Origin: Bacteroidales bacterium
GTDB taxonomy: Bacteria; Bacteroidota; Bacteroidia; Bacteroidales; UBA3663
DNA length: 44,608 bases
Reading direction: 5' to 3'
NCBI GenBank assembly: GCA_016286775.1
Contig: JAEEUA010000004.1
Coordinates: 1-44,608 of the forward strand
The notes beneath the pieces were generated by a model. That model had not been told where the DNA came from. It made no database searches and saw nothing but the letters and a program-made list of their open reading frames with translations. Made by a program: the position numbers and the translations under genes. This document shows, piece by piece, positions 1-8,373 of the stretch; position 1 is the first letter of the stretch, and every line of letters starts with the position of its first letter.

Positions 1-818
1 AAGTCGCAGAAATAATAGAAGATTGCCAAGGCCCAGACCATGCCCAACACATTGAACAAGAGGTGCCCCAAGGCAGCTCGCTTAGCCATCGTATTGGCCG
101 AAAGAGCAGCCAGGAGGGGAGGCATGCAGGTCCCAATGTTGGAACCAAGGACGAGGGCACATCCCATCTCGAAGGTAATCCATCCATTGACGCACATCAG
201 AAGAGCGATGGCAAATGCGGCGCTGGAGGCCTGCACCACCATCGTAAGGATCATGCCAATCAGGAGGAATAGGAGGATGGAGGGATAACCCATCGCGCTG
301 ATGTCGCGCAGGTTGTCCAGTAAGGCCGGGAATTCGGACAAGAGAGGAACGATGTGCTTCAGCTCGTCAAGGCCGAGAAAAAGAAGAGAGAAGCCGATGA
401 TGAATTCTCCCCATGCGTTCTTGCGGCTACTGCCCGAATTGAAGAACGGCAGGGCAAGGGCAATGAGCGGGAAGACCAGGAAGGCAATATTGAACTTGAA
501 TCCGAAGACAGCAATGATCCAAGCGGTCACAGTCGTCCCCACGTTGGCACCCATGATGACCGACATGGATTGCGCAAGCGAAATCATGCCTGCATTGGCG
601 AACGAGACAATCATCACCGTCGTAGCTGACGACGATTGAACAAGGGCCGTGACCAGTATGCCGACCAGCATGCCGGTGAAACGATTGCTGTTCATTGCGG
701 CCAGCACCTTGCGGAGACTGTCGCCAGCAATCTTCTGCAGCCCTTCGCTCATCAGTTTGAGTCCATAGAGGAACAAACCGATGGAACCAATCAACGTCAA
801 TACGTCAATCCAAGTCAT
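1..818 (-). CDS. Na/Pi cotransporter family protein (partial, C-terminus outside window)
   Basis: An open frame runs from ATG at 818 through the left edge of the window (272 codons, no stop). The protein is strongly hydrophobic and has the duplicated signature of the sodium/phosphate cotransporter family (PF02690, NptA/YjbB type): QSSSATT at residues 61-67 followed by GANVGTT near 90, and a second copy starting QASSAAF at about 196 followed by a GSNIGT motif near 225. Family members import phosphate with sodium across the inner membrane, or export it, and often carry a C-terminal PhoU-like domain; that part would lie outside the window. It starts 18 nt after the LytTR regulator stop and is the last visible gene of a four-gene minus-strand unit. 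Family call is firm; substrate direction is not determinable. Confidence 0.88.
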   Translation of the reverse strand, partial: MTWIDVLTLIGSIGLFLYGLKLMSEGLQKIAGDSLRKVLAAMNSNRFTGMLVGILVTALVQSSSATTVMIVSFANAGMISLAQSMSVIMGANVGTTVTAWIIAVFGFKFNIAFLVFPLIALALPFFNSGSSRKNAWGEFIIGFSLLFLGLDELKHIVPLLSEFPALLDNLRDISAMGYPSILLFLLIGMILTMVVQASSAAFAIALLMCVNGWITFEMGCALVLGSNIGTCMPPLLAALSANTMAKRAALGHLLFNVLGMVWALAIFYYFCD

Positions 819-836
819 GGTTTACGCTATTTGATT

Positions 837-1529
837 CTAATTGAGATTTGAAACGGCCTTGGCAAACGAATCGCGGTAGGTCCGTCCGATTGGCATCTCC
901 TCACCGGTTGTCAAGGTCACCGACGTAGCATTGTAGCTCTTCACGTGCTTCAGCCCTAAGAGATAACTTCGCTGAATGCGTGCAAACATCGGAGCAGGAA
1001 GCTGCTGCTCAAAACCTGTCAAGGTGCCGATTGTCAAGAGCTTGCGCCCGTTGACGAGTGTAAATTGCGTGTAGTCCTTCTGCGCCTCCAGATAGAGGAT
1101 GTCGAGCACCCGGATGCGTTCAATCCGACCCTCTGAGCGGATGCTGATGACGGGTTCGGAACGTACCTTGGACAAGGCCTGGCGAAGTCGGTCGAGCGTG
1201 TAGGGCTTGAGCAGATAATCCGTTACACCGAAGTTGAAACCATCGATGGCATATTGGTCATAGGCCGAGGTGATGATTACCTTGAGCTCAGGGGCACCCT
1301 CGTCCTGCCCCTTTTCCTGCAGGTGCCTGAGTACCTCAATACCCGTAAGCCCCGGCATCTGAATATCGAGGAAGAGCAAGTCGGGAGCTTCGGAGGAGGA
1401 AAGAGCCTCGACCAATTCTGTGCCATCTCCAAAGAGGGTGATGTCCCTTGCACGTTCTCCCAGCTTCTGCAGGAAGAACTTCAGCTTTTGTGCTGCCAAA
1501 GGTTCGTCTTCGACAATATAGATCCGCAT
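837..1529 (-). CDS. LytTR-family response regulator
   Basis: A 230-aa two-domain regulator. Residues 1-120 form a receiver domain with the acidic pair in VEDEP, the phospho-acceptor D55 in LFLDIQMPG and the conserved Lys in YLLKPY. Residues 130-230 are a LytTR DNA-binding domain (ILYLEAQKDYT, then FARIQRSYLL). The frame is open further upstream, but the ATG at 1529 gives the canonical MRIYIVEDEP start and avoids overlap with the GT9 gene, which ends 13 nt upstream. In Bacteroidetes such regulators usually pair with a membrane LytS-type histidine kinase; none is visible here, so the partner is unknown. Its place between a sugar transferase and a phosphate transporter hints at envelope or phosphate control, which is inference. 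Confidence 0.9.
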   Translation of the reverse strand: MRIYIVEDEPLAAQKLKFFLQKLGERARDITLFGDGTELVEALSSSEAPDLLFLDIQMPGLTGIEVLRHLQEKGQDEGAPELKVIITSAYDQYAIDGFNFGVTDYLLKPYTLDRLRQALSKVRSEPVISIRSEGRIERIRVLDILYLEAQKDYTQFTLVNGRKLLTIGTLTGFEQQLPAPMFARIQRSYLLGLKHVKSYNATSVTLTTGEEMPIGRTYRDSFAKAVSNLN

Positions 1530-1542
1530 GGCTGGAAGGAAT

Positions 1543-2574
1543 TCAATGGATGAGTAGGTCTTTGATTCGGATTGCCACAACCCGTGGGGTGATTTCGGTC
1601 AGGCAATGATAGTCTCCGAACTTGCATGGCTTGTTGCCATAGATCGAGCATGGACGACAGGAGAGCGGCAGTTCGATGCAGTCCTCCTCGCGCTGTTGAT
1701 AACCCAGGAATCCGGCATAGCGATGGGTGGTGCCCCAGATGGAAAGGCAACGCAGGCCGACGAGTGAAGCCAGATGCATGTTGGCCGAATCCATCGAAAC
1801 CATCAGCCGCAGATTCGCCATGCATCGCAGATCGTCCTCGATGGTCTGCACACCAGCCAGATTGACGATATGTTCAGGATGCTCTTCTACCCAGGTGTCC
1901 AAGGTGGACTTCTCGTCGGGGCCGCCAAAGAGGAAGATTCGAATCTGGGGAAGTTCCTGGATCAGCAGGGATATCATCTGGCGCATAAGCGGGGTGGGAT
2001 AGACTTTGCCCTGATGCTGAGCAAAGGGGGCAATGCCTATCGACAGCGAATCGGTAGGGACGGCACAGGGATTGTCGCGAAGCAGGGCAGCATGGGTTGC
2101 ACCCTGATAATCCATTTCGAAGTCCAGCCCTAAATCGGAAAAGACCTGCCGATAGCGTTCGATGCTCGTCTTGAGCTGCCGATGAATCGTCCCCTTGGTC
2201 AATGCCTTCTTCTCACTTCGTCCTTTCTGGATCCTTCGAACAGGAGTGCCCGAAAGCCAGAAGCGCAGATCGACCCATTGTGTCCGGAGTACATCGTGCA
2301 GGTCCGCAACGGCATCGAACTTCTGCTCCTTCAGCTCGCGGTAGAGGCGATTAAGTCCCGAAATGCCCTTGTAGTCGCCCTTTTTGATGACCTTCACATC
2401 GAGATTCGGTCGATGGAGCAAGGTCTGCATGACGATAGCGCCAACTTTGGTGGTCAGCAGCGTAAAATGCACGTCAGGATAGGCGCGCGACACGCTGTCG
2501 AGCACCGGCAGCGTCATGCAGATGTCGCCCAGCGCACTCAAGCGCATGGCAAGGACTTTCCGGAAAGGTTTCAT
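1543..2574 (-). CDS. Glycosyltransferase family 9 (LPS heptosyltransferase-like)
   Basis: A 343-aa protein with the hallmarks of GT9 enzymes (ADP-heptose:LPS heptosyltransferases RfaF/WaaC and relatives): an N-terminal MRLSALGDICMTLPVL segment at residues 10-25, a central GIAPFAQHQGK motif, and a C-terminal donor-binding segment with DSANMHLASLVGLR and SIWGTTH. A late Cys-rich stretch (CRPCSIYGNKPCKFG) is typical of Bacteroidetes members. It most likely adds a sugar to the LPS/LOS core at the cytoplasmic face of the inner membrane; donor and acceptor cannot be read from sequence. Its ATG directly abuts the stop of the DUF4254 gene, so the two are probably translationally coupled. Confidence 0.9.
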   Translation of the reverse strand: MKPFRKVLAMRLSALGDICMTLPVLDSVSRAYPDVHFTLLTTKVGAIVMQTLLHRPNLDVKVIKKGDYKGISGLNRLYRELKEQKFDAVADLHDVLRTQWVDLRFWLSGTPVRRIQKGRSEKKALTKGTIHRQLKTSIERYRQVFSDLGLDFEMDYQGATHAALLRDNPCAVPTDSLSIGIAPFAQHQGKVYPTPLMRQMISLLIQELPQIRIFLFGGPDEKSTLDTWVEEHPEHIVNLAGVQTIEDDLRCMANLRLMVSMDSANMHLASLVGLRCLSIWGTTHRYAGFLGYQQREEDCIELPLSCRPCSIYGNKPCKFGDYHCLTEITPRVVAIRIKDLLIH

Positions 2575-3180
2575 TTACTTGTTGCCGTAGAGCACAGGGT
2601 TCAGGTTCGGGTCGTTATACATCTTCATCTGCTTATAGACCTTCATGTACTTGCGTCCCGCTTCGATGTCGTCCAGGAGCTGGTCGATAGCCGTGGACAG
2701 GTCGGTACGTTGGGTTAGCAGCACACGAAGCTTCTCGGCACATTTGTCGTGATGCTCCTGCGAGACGTCTGTACGATCGACTTCCACCTGCATGTGGTAA
2801 ATCTTCAGATAAAGGATCGAGAGACGGTCGATGGCCCAGGCGGGTGACTCCGTGTTGATGGTTGCATCGTCGCTCACGCGTACGTCACGATACTTGACAA
2901 GGAAATAGCTGTCGATCATCTCCACCAGGTCGGTGCGATCCTGATTCGACTTGTCGATGCGACGCTTGAGAACAAGGGCAGCCTCCGGATTGATGTTCGG
3001 GTCGCGGATGATGTCCTCAAAGTGCCATTGAACAGTGTCGATCCAGTTCTTCAGATAAAGGAAAAACTCGATGCTGCCTTTCTCGTAAGGGTTCTGGATA
3101 GGCGTATCAACATTATCGGTCTTGTGATAGTCGGCAATGGATCGGTTGAAGATGCCATCGCAAAGCTCTGTAAATTTCAT
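2575..3180 (-). CDS. DUF4254 domain-containing protein
   Basis: A 201-aa soluble, charged, mostly helical protein without signal peptide or membrane segments. The sequence matches my knowledge of DUF4254, a Bacteroidetes family regularly encoded next to a GT9 glycosyltransferase, as here (stop and next ATG are contiguous). Features include an early HKTDNVDTPIQNPYEKGS segment and repeated acidic/basic helices with many Asp and Arg residues. No enzymatic motif is evident and the biochemical role is unknown; the fixed neighbourhood suggests a part in LPS/LOS core assembly. It is the first gene of the minus-strand unit and has a promoter -7 box just upstream. Confidence 0.85.
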   Translation of the reverse strand: MKFTELCDGIFNRSIADYHKTDNVDTPIQNPYEKGSIEFFLYLKNWIDTVQWHFEDIIRDPNINPEAALVLKRRIDKSNQDRTDLVEMIDSYFLVKYRDVRVSDDATINTESPAWAIDRLSILYLKIYHMQVEVDRTDVSQEHHDKCAEKLRVLLTQRTDLSTAIDQLLDDIEAGRKYMKVYKQMKMYNDPNLNPVLYGNK

Positions 3181-3210
3181 AAAAATCGGGTTTAAGATTT
3201 AAATTTGCCG

Positions 3211-3218
3211 CAAAGATA
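3211..3218 (-). promoter_or_regulatory. Candidate Bacteroidetes -7 box for the DUF4254-GT9-LytTR unit
   Basis: On the minus strand this reads TATCTTTG, an exact match to the Bacteroidetes sigma-ABfr -7 consensus TAnnTTTG, placed 31 nt upstream of the DUF4254 ATG. No good TTTG -33 box was found 19-20 nt upstream, so only the downstream half is supported. It lies back-to-back with the topB box at 3262-3269. Confidence 0.45.
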
Positions 3219-3261
3219 ACATTTTTTTCTGAATAATAACGTAACTTTCACAAAAAATCTT

Positions 3262-3269
3262 TATCTTTG
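3262..3269 (+). promoter_or_regulatory. Candidate -7 box for topB
   Basis: TATCTTTG matches TAnnTTTG on the plus strand, 82 nt before the topB ATG. It is divergent from the minus-strand box at 3211-3218, so this 171-nt spacer is probably a divergent promoter region. No convincing -33 TTTG was seen. Confidence 0.4.
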
Positions 3270-3351
3270 CACGCGATTTTTTCCAAAATAGCATAATTTT
3301 GGCTCTAATCACATCTAAAAACAAGTAAGCTTTAACAGAAAATAGACAAGC

Positions 3352-5397
3352 ATGAAGGTTTGTATCGCCGAGAAACCGAGCGTAGCACAAAGCATCGCGC
3401 AGATACTTGGAGCCACCCAAGGAGGTCCCCGACAGGGCTATTGGGAAGGGAATGGCTACCAGGTGACGTGGACTTTCGGCCATCTTTGCGAATTGAAGAA
3501 CCCCGATGAATACGATCCGAAATGGAAGGCCTGGAGTATCGTCTGGCTTCCCATCATTCCACAGAAGTTTGGCATCACCCTGAAGGACGACGACGGCGTC
3601 CGAAAACAATTCGATATCATCCAGCGGCTCTACGAGAATGCCGAGTGCATCATCAACTGTGGCGATGCCGGACAGGAGGGCGAACTGATACAACGCTGGG
3701 TCATGCAGAAGGCTGGGGCAATTGAGCGCGAGAAAGATGGAAAAATCCCCATTTATCGCCTGTGGATCAATTCGATGACCGACGAAGCCATACGGGAAGG
3801 TTTCCAGCATCTGGAGCTTCAAGGAAAATACGATCGCCTTTATCTGGCGGGTCTGAGCCGTGCCATCGGTGACTGGCTGCTCGGCATGAATGCCACCCGT
3901 CTCTACACCTTGCGCTACGGCCAGGTTGGACAACGTCAGATCCTTTCCATCGGACGTGTGCAGACCCCTACATTGGCCATGATTGTGAAGCGCCATTTCG
4001 AAATCGTCAACTTCGTTCCCCAGCAATATTGGGAGCTCAAGACTGTCTATCGGGACGTGACATTCAACAGCACGAAAGGCCGTTACGAGAAAGTGGAAGA
4101 GGCGCAGGCTGCACTCGAAGCCATCAAGGACAGTCTCTTCACCATTACTGATGTCCAGAAGAAGTCAGGCAAGGAGAGCCCCAAACGTCTCTACGACCTG
4201 ACATCCCTTCAGGTCGATTGTAACCGCAAGTTCGGATTCAGCGCAGAACAGACACTCCAGCTTGTCCAAAGCCTTTACGAGAAGAAGGTGGCCACTTATC
4301 CGCGTGTCGATACCACTTTCCTGCCTGATGATGTCTATCCCAAGTGCCCCGGCATCCTGAAGGGCTTGCGTGGATACGAAGCCTTCACGGGCAAGTTGCT
4401 GGAGAACGGAAAGAAACTGCCCAAGTCGAAGAACGTCTTTGACAATTCGAAGGTGACCGACCACCATGCCATAATTCCAACAGGCGTTCCTGCTACCACA
4501 ATCAGCGCTACCGAACGCCAGGTATATGACTTGATTGCCCGTCGTTTTATTTCTGTGTTTTATCCTGATTGTAAGTTCAATACGACTACTGTCCTGGGTG
4601 AAGCGTCCAAGGTGGAGTTCAAGGCTACCGGAAAGCTGATTATCGATCCTGGCTGGCGTATTGTATATGCAGGTCAGAAAGACGATGACGACGATAAGGA
4701 AGGCAATTCCATACTACCCGAATTCACGGTCGGCGAAAGCGGTCCGCATACGCCGTCCTTGCTCGAAAAGTGGACACAGCCTCCCAAGCCCTATACCGAA
4801 GCCACCCTGCTGCGTGCCATGGAGACGGCGGGCAAGCAATGCGAAGACGAAGAATTGCGCGACGCCATGAAGGAGAACGGCATCGGACGTCCCTCCACTC
4901 GCGCAGCCATCATCGAAACCCTCTTCAAGCGCAATTATATCCGTAAGGAGAAAAAGAACCTGATTGCCACCCAGACGGGTATTGACGTCATTCAGGTCAT
5001 CCACGAAGAACTCCTCAAGAGCCCCGAACTGACCGGCCAATGGGAACGCAAGCTCCGCATGATCGAACGCGGAGAGTACCAGGCAGGCCAATTTATCGAC
5101 GAACTCAAGCAGATGGTGGTTGACATCATCCATAGCGTCATGTCGGATCAGACCAACCGTCAGGTGGCCTATGTCAATCCAGAAGAGGAGAAGAAGAAGG
5201 CCGATGCCGAGAAGAAGGCTGCTGCTGCCGAAAAGCGGGCCAGCCAACCGCGCAAGCCGCGCAAACCGAAGCTGAAGGTGCCTGACAAATGTCCTCTTTG
5301 CGGAGGAGAAGTTTTGAAGGGAAAGACGGCCTATGGCTGTTCAAATTGGCGCACAGGATGCACTTGGAGGCTTCCTTTTGATGCTTCCAACTCCTAA
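3352..5397 (+). CDS. topB: DNA topoisomerase III (type IA)
   Basis: A 681-aa type IA topoisomerase, which relaxes and decatenates DNA through a single-strand break and a 5'-phosphotyrosine. The Toprim domain (1-150) has E7 in AEKPSVA and the acidic cluster D105-x-x-x-E109 in GDAGQEGEL. Typical family members have DxDxE here; the Gly in the middle position is, to my knowledge, common in Bacteroidetes TopB. The catalytic tyrosine is Y316 in ATYPRVDT, after the SIGRVQTPTLAMI segment. The C-terminus carries a Lys/Ala/Glu-rich linker and a zinc ribbon starting at C647 (CPLCGG, then C-x8-C). Length fits the family. It is transcribed alone, with an inverted repeat after the stop that may terminate it. 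Confidence 0.95.
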   Translation: MKVCIAEKPSVAQSIAQILGATQGGPRQGYWEGNGYQVTWTFGHLCELKNPDEYDPKWKAWSIVWLPIIPQKFGITLKDDDGVRKQFDIIQRLYENAECIINCGDAGQEGELIQRWVMQKAGAIEREKDGKIPIYRLWINSMTDEAIREGFQHLELQGKYDRLYLAGLSRAIGDWLLGMNATRLYTLRYGQVGQRQILSIGRVQTPTLAMIVKRHFEIVNFVPQQYWELKTVYRDVTFNSTKGRYEKVEEAQAALEAIKDSLFTITDVQKKSGKESPKRLYDLTSLQVDCNRKFGFSAEQTLQLVQSLYEKKVATYPRVDTTFLPDDVYPKCPGILKGLRGYEAFTGKLLENGKKLPKSKNVFDNSKVTDHHAIIPTGVPATTISATERQVYDLIARRFISVFYPDCKFNTTTVLGEASKVEFKATGKLIIDPGWRIVYAGQKDDDDDKEGNSILPEFTVGESGPHTPSLLEKWTQPPKPYTEATLLRAMETAGKQCEDEELRDAMKENGIGRPSTRAAIIETLFKRNYIRKEKKNLIATQTGIDVIQVIHEELLKSPELTGQWERKLRMIERGEYQAGQFIDELKQMVVDIIHSVMSDQTNRQVAYVNPEEEKKKADAEKKAAAAEKRASQPRKPRKPKLKVPDKCPLCGGEVLKGKTAYGCSNWRTGCTWRLPFDASNS

Positions 5398-5436
5398 AAA
5401 AGTACAATTTACCCCTCTTTTTCGCGCGTATGTGTA

Positions 5437-5496
5437 AAAAAATGCTGCAAAGGTTTGGTTGAATCGAAGAAAAAAACTACCTTTGCAGCGTTTTTT
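5437..5496 (+). terminator. Inverted repeat ending in a T-run (possible topB terminator) overlapping the lptD promoter
   Basis: Arms 5437-5453 and 5480-5496 are complementary with one mismatch. The core GCTGCAAAGG pairs perfectly with CCTTTGCAGC, flanked by A6 on the left and T6 on the right, and the loop is 26 nt. A topB transcript could fold this into a terminator-like stem with a U-run. The right arm contains the lptD -7 box, so the same bases may serve two purposes. Confidence 0.45.
5454..5485 (+). promoter_or_regulatory. Promoter of lptD (and possibly the his genes)
   Basis: TTTG at 5454-5457, a 20-nt spacer, and TACCTTTG at 5478-5485 give a full match to the Bacteroidetes promoter consensus. 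The predicted start of transcription leaves only about 10 nt of leader before the lptD ATG at 5502. Because lptD runs into hisH without a gap, it may drive the whole lptD-hisHAF-IE stretch. Confidence 0.65.
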
Positions 5497-5501
5497 AGTA
5501 A

Positions 5502-8372
5502 ATGCAGACTCTATTTAGACGACATATAAACAAGGGCAACGCCCCCATATTGCTGACATTGATATTCCTGCTGGCACCCCTGTGTCTCGGCAGGACTATT
5601 TATGCAAAGCCTTCGACTGCCGTCTATCCCCAGGATTCCTTCAGCCGAGACTCCCTCTCTCAAGAGTCGCTCAACCAGGATACTCTTCCTCAAAATCTGC
5701 TTACTCAGGATTCTCTCATTCTTCAAGATTCCCTTGCGCTGGATTCGCTTCCCCAGGATTCTCTCTCCATCAAACCCGAAGGTGGAGGGCTGACTGCGGT
5801 TGTCAACTACAAGGCACAGGATTCGCTGGTTTTTGCAGCCGGTAACATGGCGTGGCTCTATGGCGAATCGCAAGTCACCTATACCGACATCACCCTCGAT
5901 GCCGAGCGCATCCAACTATCGCTCGACAGTTCGCTGGTTCATGCTAATGGCGTACCCGATTCCATCACCGGCAAATTAAATGGCAAGCCTGTCTTCAAGG
6001 ACAATTCGGGCGAATACGAGACGCGCACCATGTCCTACAACTTCAAGACGGCCAAGGGCTTTATCTGCGATGTCACTTCCCAACAGGGAGAAGGTTACGT
6101 CACTGGCGGTACAACCAAGAAGATGCCCAATAACGACATCTACCTCGAAAACGGACGCTATACAACCTGCGACCAGACCGAATGCCCCCACTTCTATATT
6201 GAGCTTACCAAGGGTCGCTTGCGCCCAAACAAGAATATCGTAACCGGACCCGCTTACCTTGTCGTTGCCGATGTGCCGCTCCCCATTGCCATCCCGTTCG
6301 GCTATTTCCCGTTCACGAAATCCTATTCGAGTGGCATACTTATGCCGACCTATGGCACCGACCAGGCCAAGGGCCTCTATCTGCGCGACGGCGGCTATTA
6401 TTTCGCCATCAACGACTATGTCGATCTGGCTGTTCGTGGTGACATCTATACGAAGGGCTCCTGGCAAATATCCACAGAAAGCCGCTATGCCATTCGCTAC
6501 AAGTTCAAGGGCAATTTCGCCTTCAGCTACAATGTGGCCAAGACAGGCGACAAGGGTTTGCCCGACTACGTGGAGCAGAAGAATATGAAGATTACCTGGA
6601 GCCATTCGCAGGATTCGCGTTTCAATCCGAATCTGAGTCTTTCGGCCAACGTCAACTTCACAACCTCCGGCTACGAGCGCAGCAACACTACCTCGGTCTT
6701 TAGCAACGACCTGACCACTTCGACCAAGCAGTCAACCATCAATGCTGGCTACAAGATTCCTAACACCAAGTGGAATCTGACTGCTTCGACAAGCATTACG
6801 CAGCGCACCACCGACTCCACTCTTGTTGTCACTTTGCCCCAGTTCACGGCGTCGATGAGTACCTGGTATCCCTTCAAGCGCAAGCAGAAGAGCGGTTCCG
6901 ATCGCTGGTACGAGAAGATCTCGATGACCTACAACATGAACATGTCGAACAAGATTACGACCAAGGAAAGCGAATTCGGACAGAAGAACATCCTCCGCGA
7001 CTGGGAGAACGGCATCAAGCATTCCATGCCCATTGGTGCTACTTTCACGGCAGCCAAATATATCCAGATTTCACCACGCATCAGCTTCACCGACCGTATG
7101 TACAGCCACAAGACTGTGCAATACTACGATCCGTCGATGGTCAACAACAATGGCTCCTATGGCGGCATAGCCAAGGATACCGTCTATGGCTTCTACAACG
7201 CCTACGACTTCAGCACGTCACTTAGTTTTTCAACAAAGCTCTATGGCTTCTTCAAGCCGCTCTGGAAGAATTCCCGCCTCTTTGCCGTTCGTCATGTCAT
7301 TACTCCAAACATCTCGTTCAACTATACGCCCGACTTCAGCGAGAAGAAATGGGGCAGTTGGGGCAGCTATTTCGTTCCCGACAGCACATCGGCCACCGGA
7401 CAAAGGGAGGTGAAGTACAACTTTTTCCAGGGCTATTCGCAAGGCTCCACAGGACAAGGTCGGAGCGGCTCCATCTCCTTCTCGTTCGACAACAACATCG
7501 AGGCCAAGGTACGCTCCAGCAAGGATTCGACCGGATACAAGAAGATTTCGATTATCGATAAGCTCTCAACCAGCATCTCCTACAACATGGTCGCTGACTC
7601 GATGCGATGGAGTACCACCGTTCCCATCAATGCTACCATCAAGATGGGAAAGAATTCGACCATGAACCTCAATACGACGTGGGATGTCTATAAATACGAC
7701 GAAAATGGTCGCTATTACGACAGGCCCCGATGGAAGGACGGTGAGTTTCTCCGCCTGATGTCAACAGGCTATTCCTTCAACTATTCTCTCAACAACCAGA
7801 AGCTGGCCAAGCTTTTCGGACGAGGTGGTGACGAGGAAGAAGAAGAGGAGGATGAAAGCTATGATCTCGACAGCGAGGATGGCTACGTCGAAGAGGAACT
7901 CGACCCGACCAGCCTCGAAGGTATGCAGCGAAATGCCGAAAAGCGAAAGCAGAAGGAGAAGAAGCGCACCGGCACCTATGATGATGACGGCTATCTCATC
8001 TGGACTGTCCCCTGGTCGCTCAACATTTCCTATTCGATGCGTTATCAGTACAAGTCCTTCAACAAGGAGAAACGCGAATTCAACCGAGGCATCACGCATA
8101 GTGCTACGTTTAGTGGCACGATTCAGCCCACCAAGGGCTGGAACTTCTCGTTCAATGGTTCCTACGACCTGAATCTGAACAAGGTCACCTACATGAACAT
8201 CAACGCGAGCCGCGATATGCATTGCTGGACGCTTACCGCATCTCTTAATCCTCTGGGACGATTTGCTTCCTTCAATGTGAATATCGCTGTCAAGAGTTCC
8301 ATGTTGTCGGACCTCAAGTATCAGAAGTCAAGCGTGTCGCGCAGCAACAAGATCCAATGGTATAATGACTAA
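5502..8372 (+). CDS. lptD: LPS-assembly protein LptD (OstA-like, Bacteroidetes type)
   Basis: A 956-aa outer-membrane protein. LptD forms the barrel that, plugged by LptE, inserts LPS into the outer leaflet. Residues 1-36 are a signal sequence with a long hydrophobic core. Residues 44-90 are a low-complexity run of about nine QDSL-like units. An OstA/LptA-like beta-jellyroll follows (about 100-230), then alternating aromatic/polar strands of the C-terminal barrel to the end. An acidic insertion (GGDEEEEEEDE, about residue 775, then a Lys/Arg-rich stretch) probably forms a loop. An ECPHFY motif with nearby Cys residues lies near 225. Its stop falls just before the hisH start, implying co-transcription. 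The family call is secure; the QDSL linker and acidic loop are unusual. Confidence 0.9.
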   Translation: MQTLFRRHINKGNAPILLTLIFLLAPLCLGRTIYAKPSTAVYPQDSFSRDSLSQESLNQDTLPQNLLTQDSLILQDSLALDSLPQDSLSIKPEGGGLTAVVNYKAQDSLVFAAGNMAWLYGESQVTYTDITLDAERIQLSLDSSLVHANGVPDSITGKLNGKPVFKDNSGEYETRTMSYNFKTAKGFICDVTSQQGEGYVTGGTTKKMPNNDIYLENGRYTTCDQTECPHFYIELTKGRLRPNKNIVTGPAYLVVADVPLPIAIPFGYFPFTKSYSSGILMPTYGTDQAKGLYLRDGGYYFAINDYVDLAVRGDIYTKGSWQISTESRYAIRYKFKGNFAFSYNVAKTGDKGLPDYVEQKNMKITWSHSQDSRFNPNLSLSANVNFTTSGYERSNTTSVFSNDLTTSTKQSTINAGYKIPNTKWNLTASTSITQRTTDSTLVVTLPQFTASMSTWYPFKRKQKSGSDRWYEKISMTYNMNMSNKITTKESEFGQKNILRDWENGIKHSMPIGATFTAAKYIQISPRISFTDRMYSHKTVQYYDPSMVNNNGSYGGIAKDTVYGFYNAYDFSTSLSFSTKLYGFFKPLWKNSRLFAVRHVITPNISFNYTPDFSEKKWGSWGSYFVPDSTSATGQREVKYNFFQGYSQGSTGQGRSGSISFSFDNNIEAKVRSSKDSTGYKKISIIDKLSTSISYNMVADSMRWSTTVPINATIKMGKNSTMNLNTTWDVYKYDENGRYYDRPRWKDGEFLRLMSTGYSFNYSLNNQKLAKLFGRGGDEEEEEEDESYDLDSEDGYVEEELDPTSLEGMQRNAEKRKQKEKKRTGTYDDDGYLIWTVPWSLNISYSMRYQYKSFNKEKREFNRGITHSATFSGTIQPTKGWNFSFNGSYDLNLNKVTYMNINASRDMHCWTLTASLNPLGRFASFNVNIAVKSSMLSDLKYQKSSVSRSNKIQWYND

Positions 8373-8373
8373 T

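Noticed and set aside
3199..4026. Minus-strand open frame across the topB start
   Set aside because: It covers the conserved Toprim domain of topB and the divergent promoter region; no family features.
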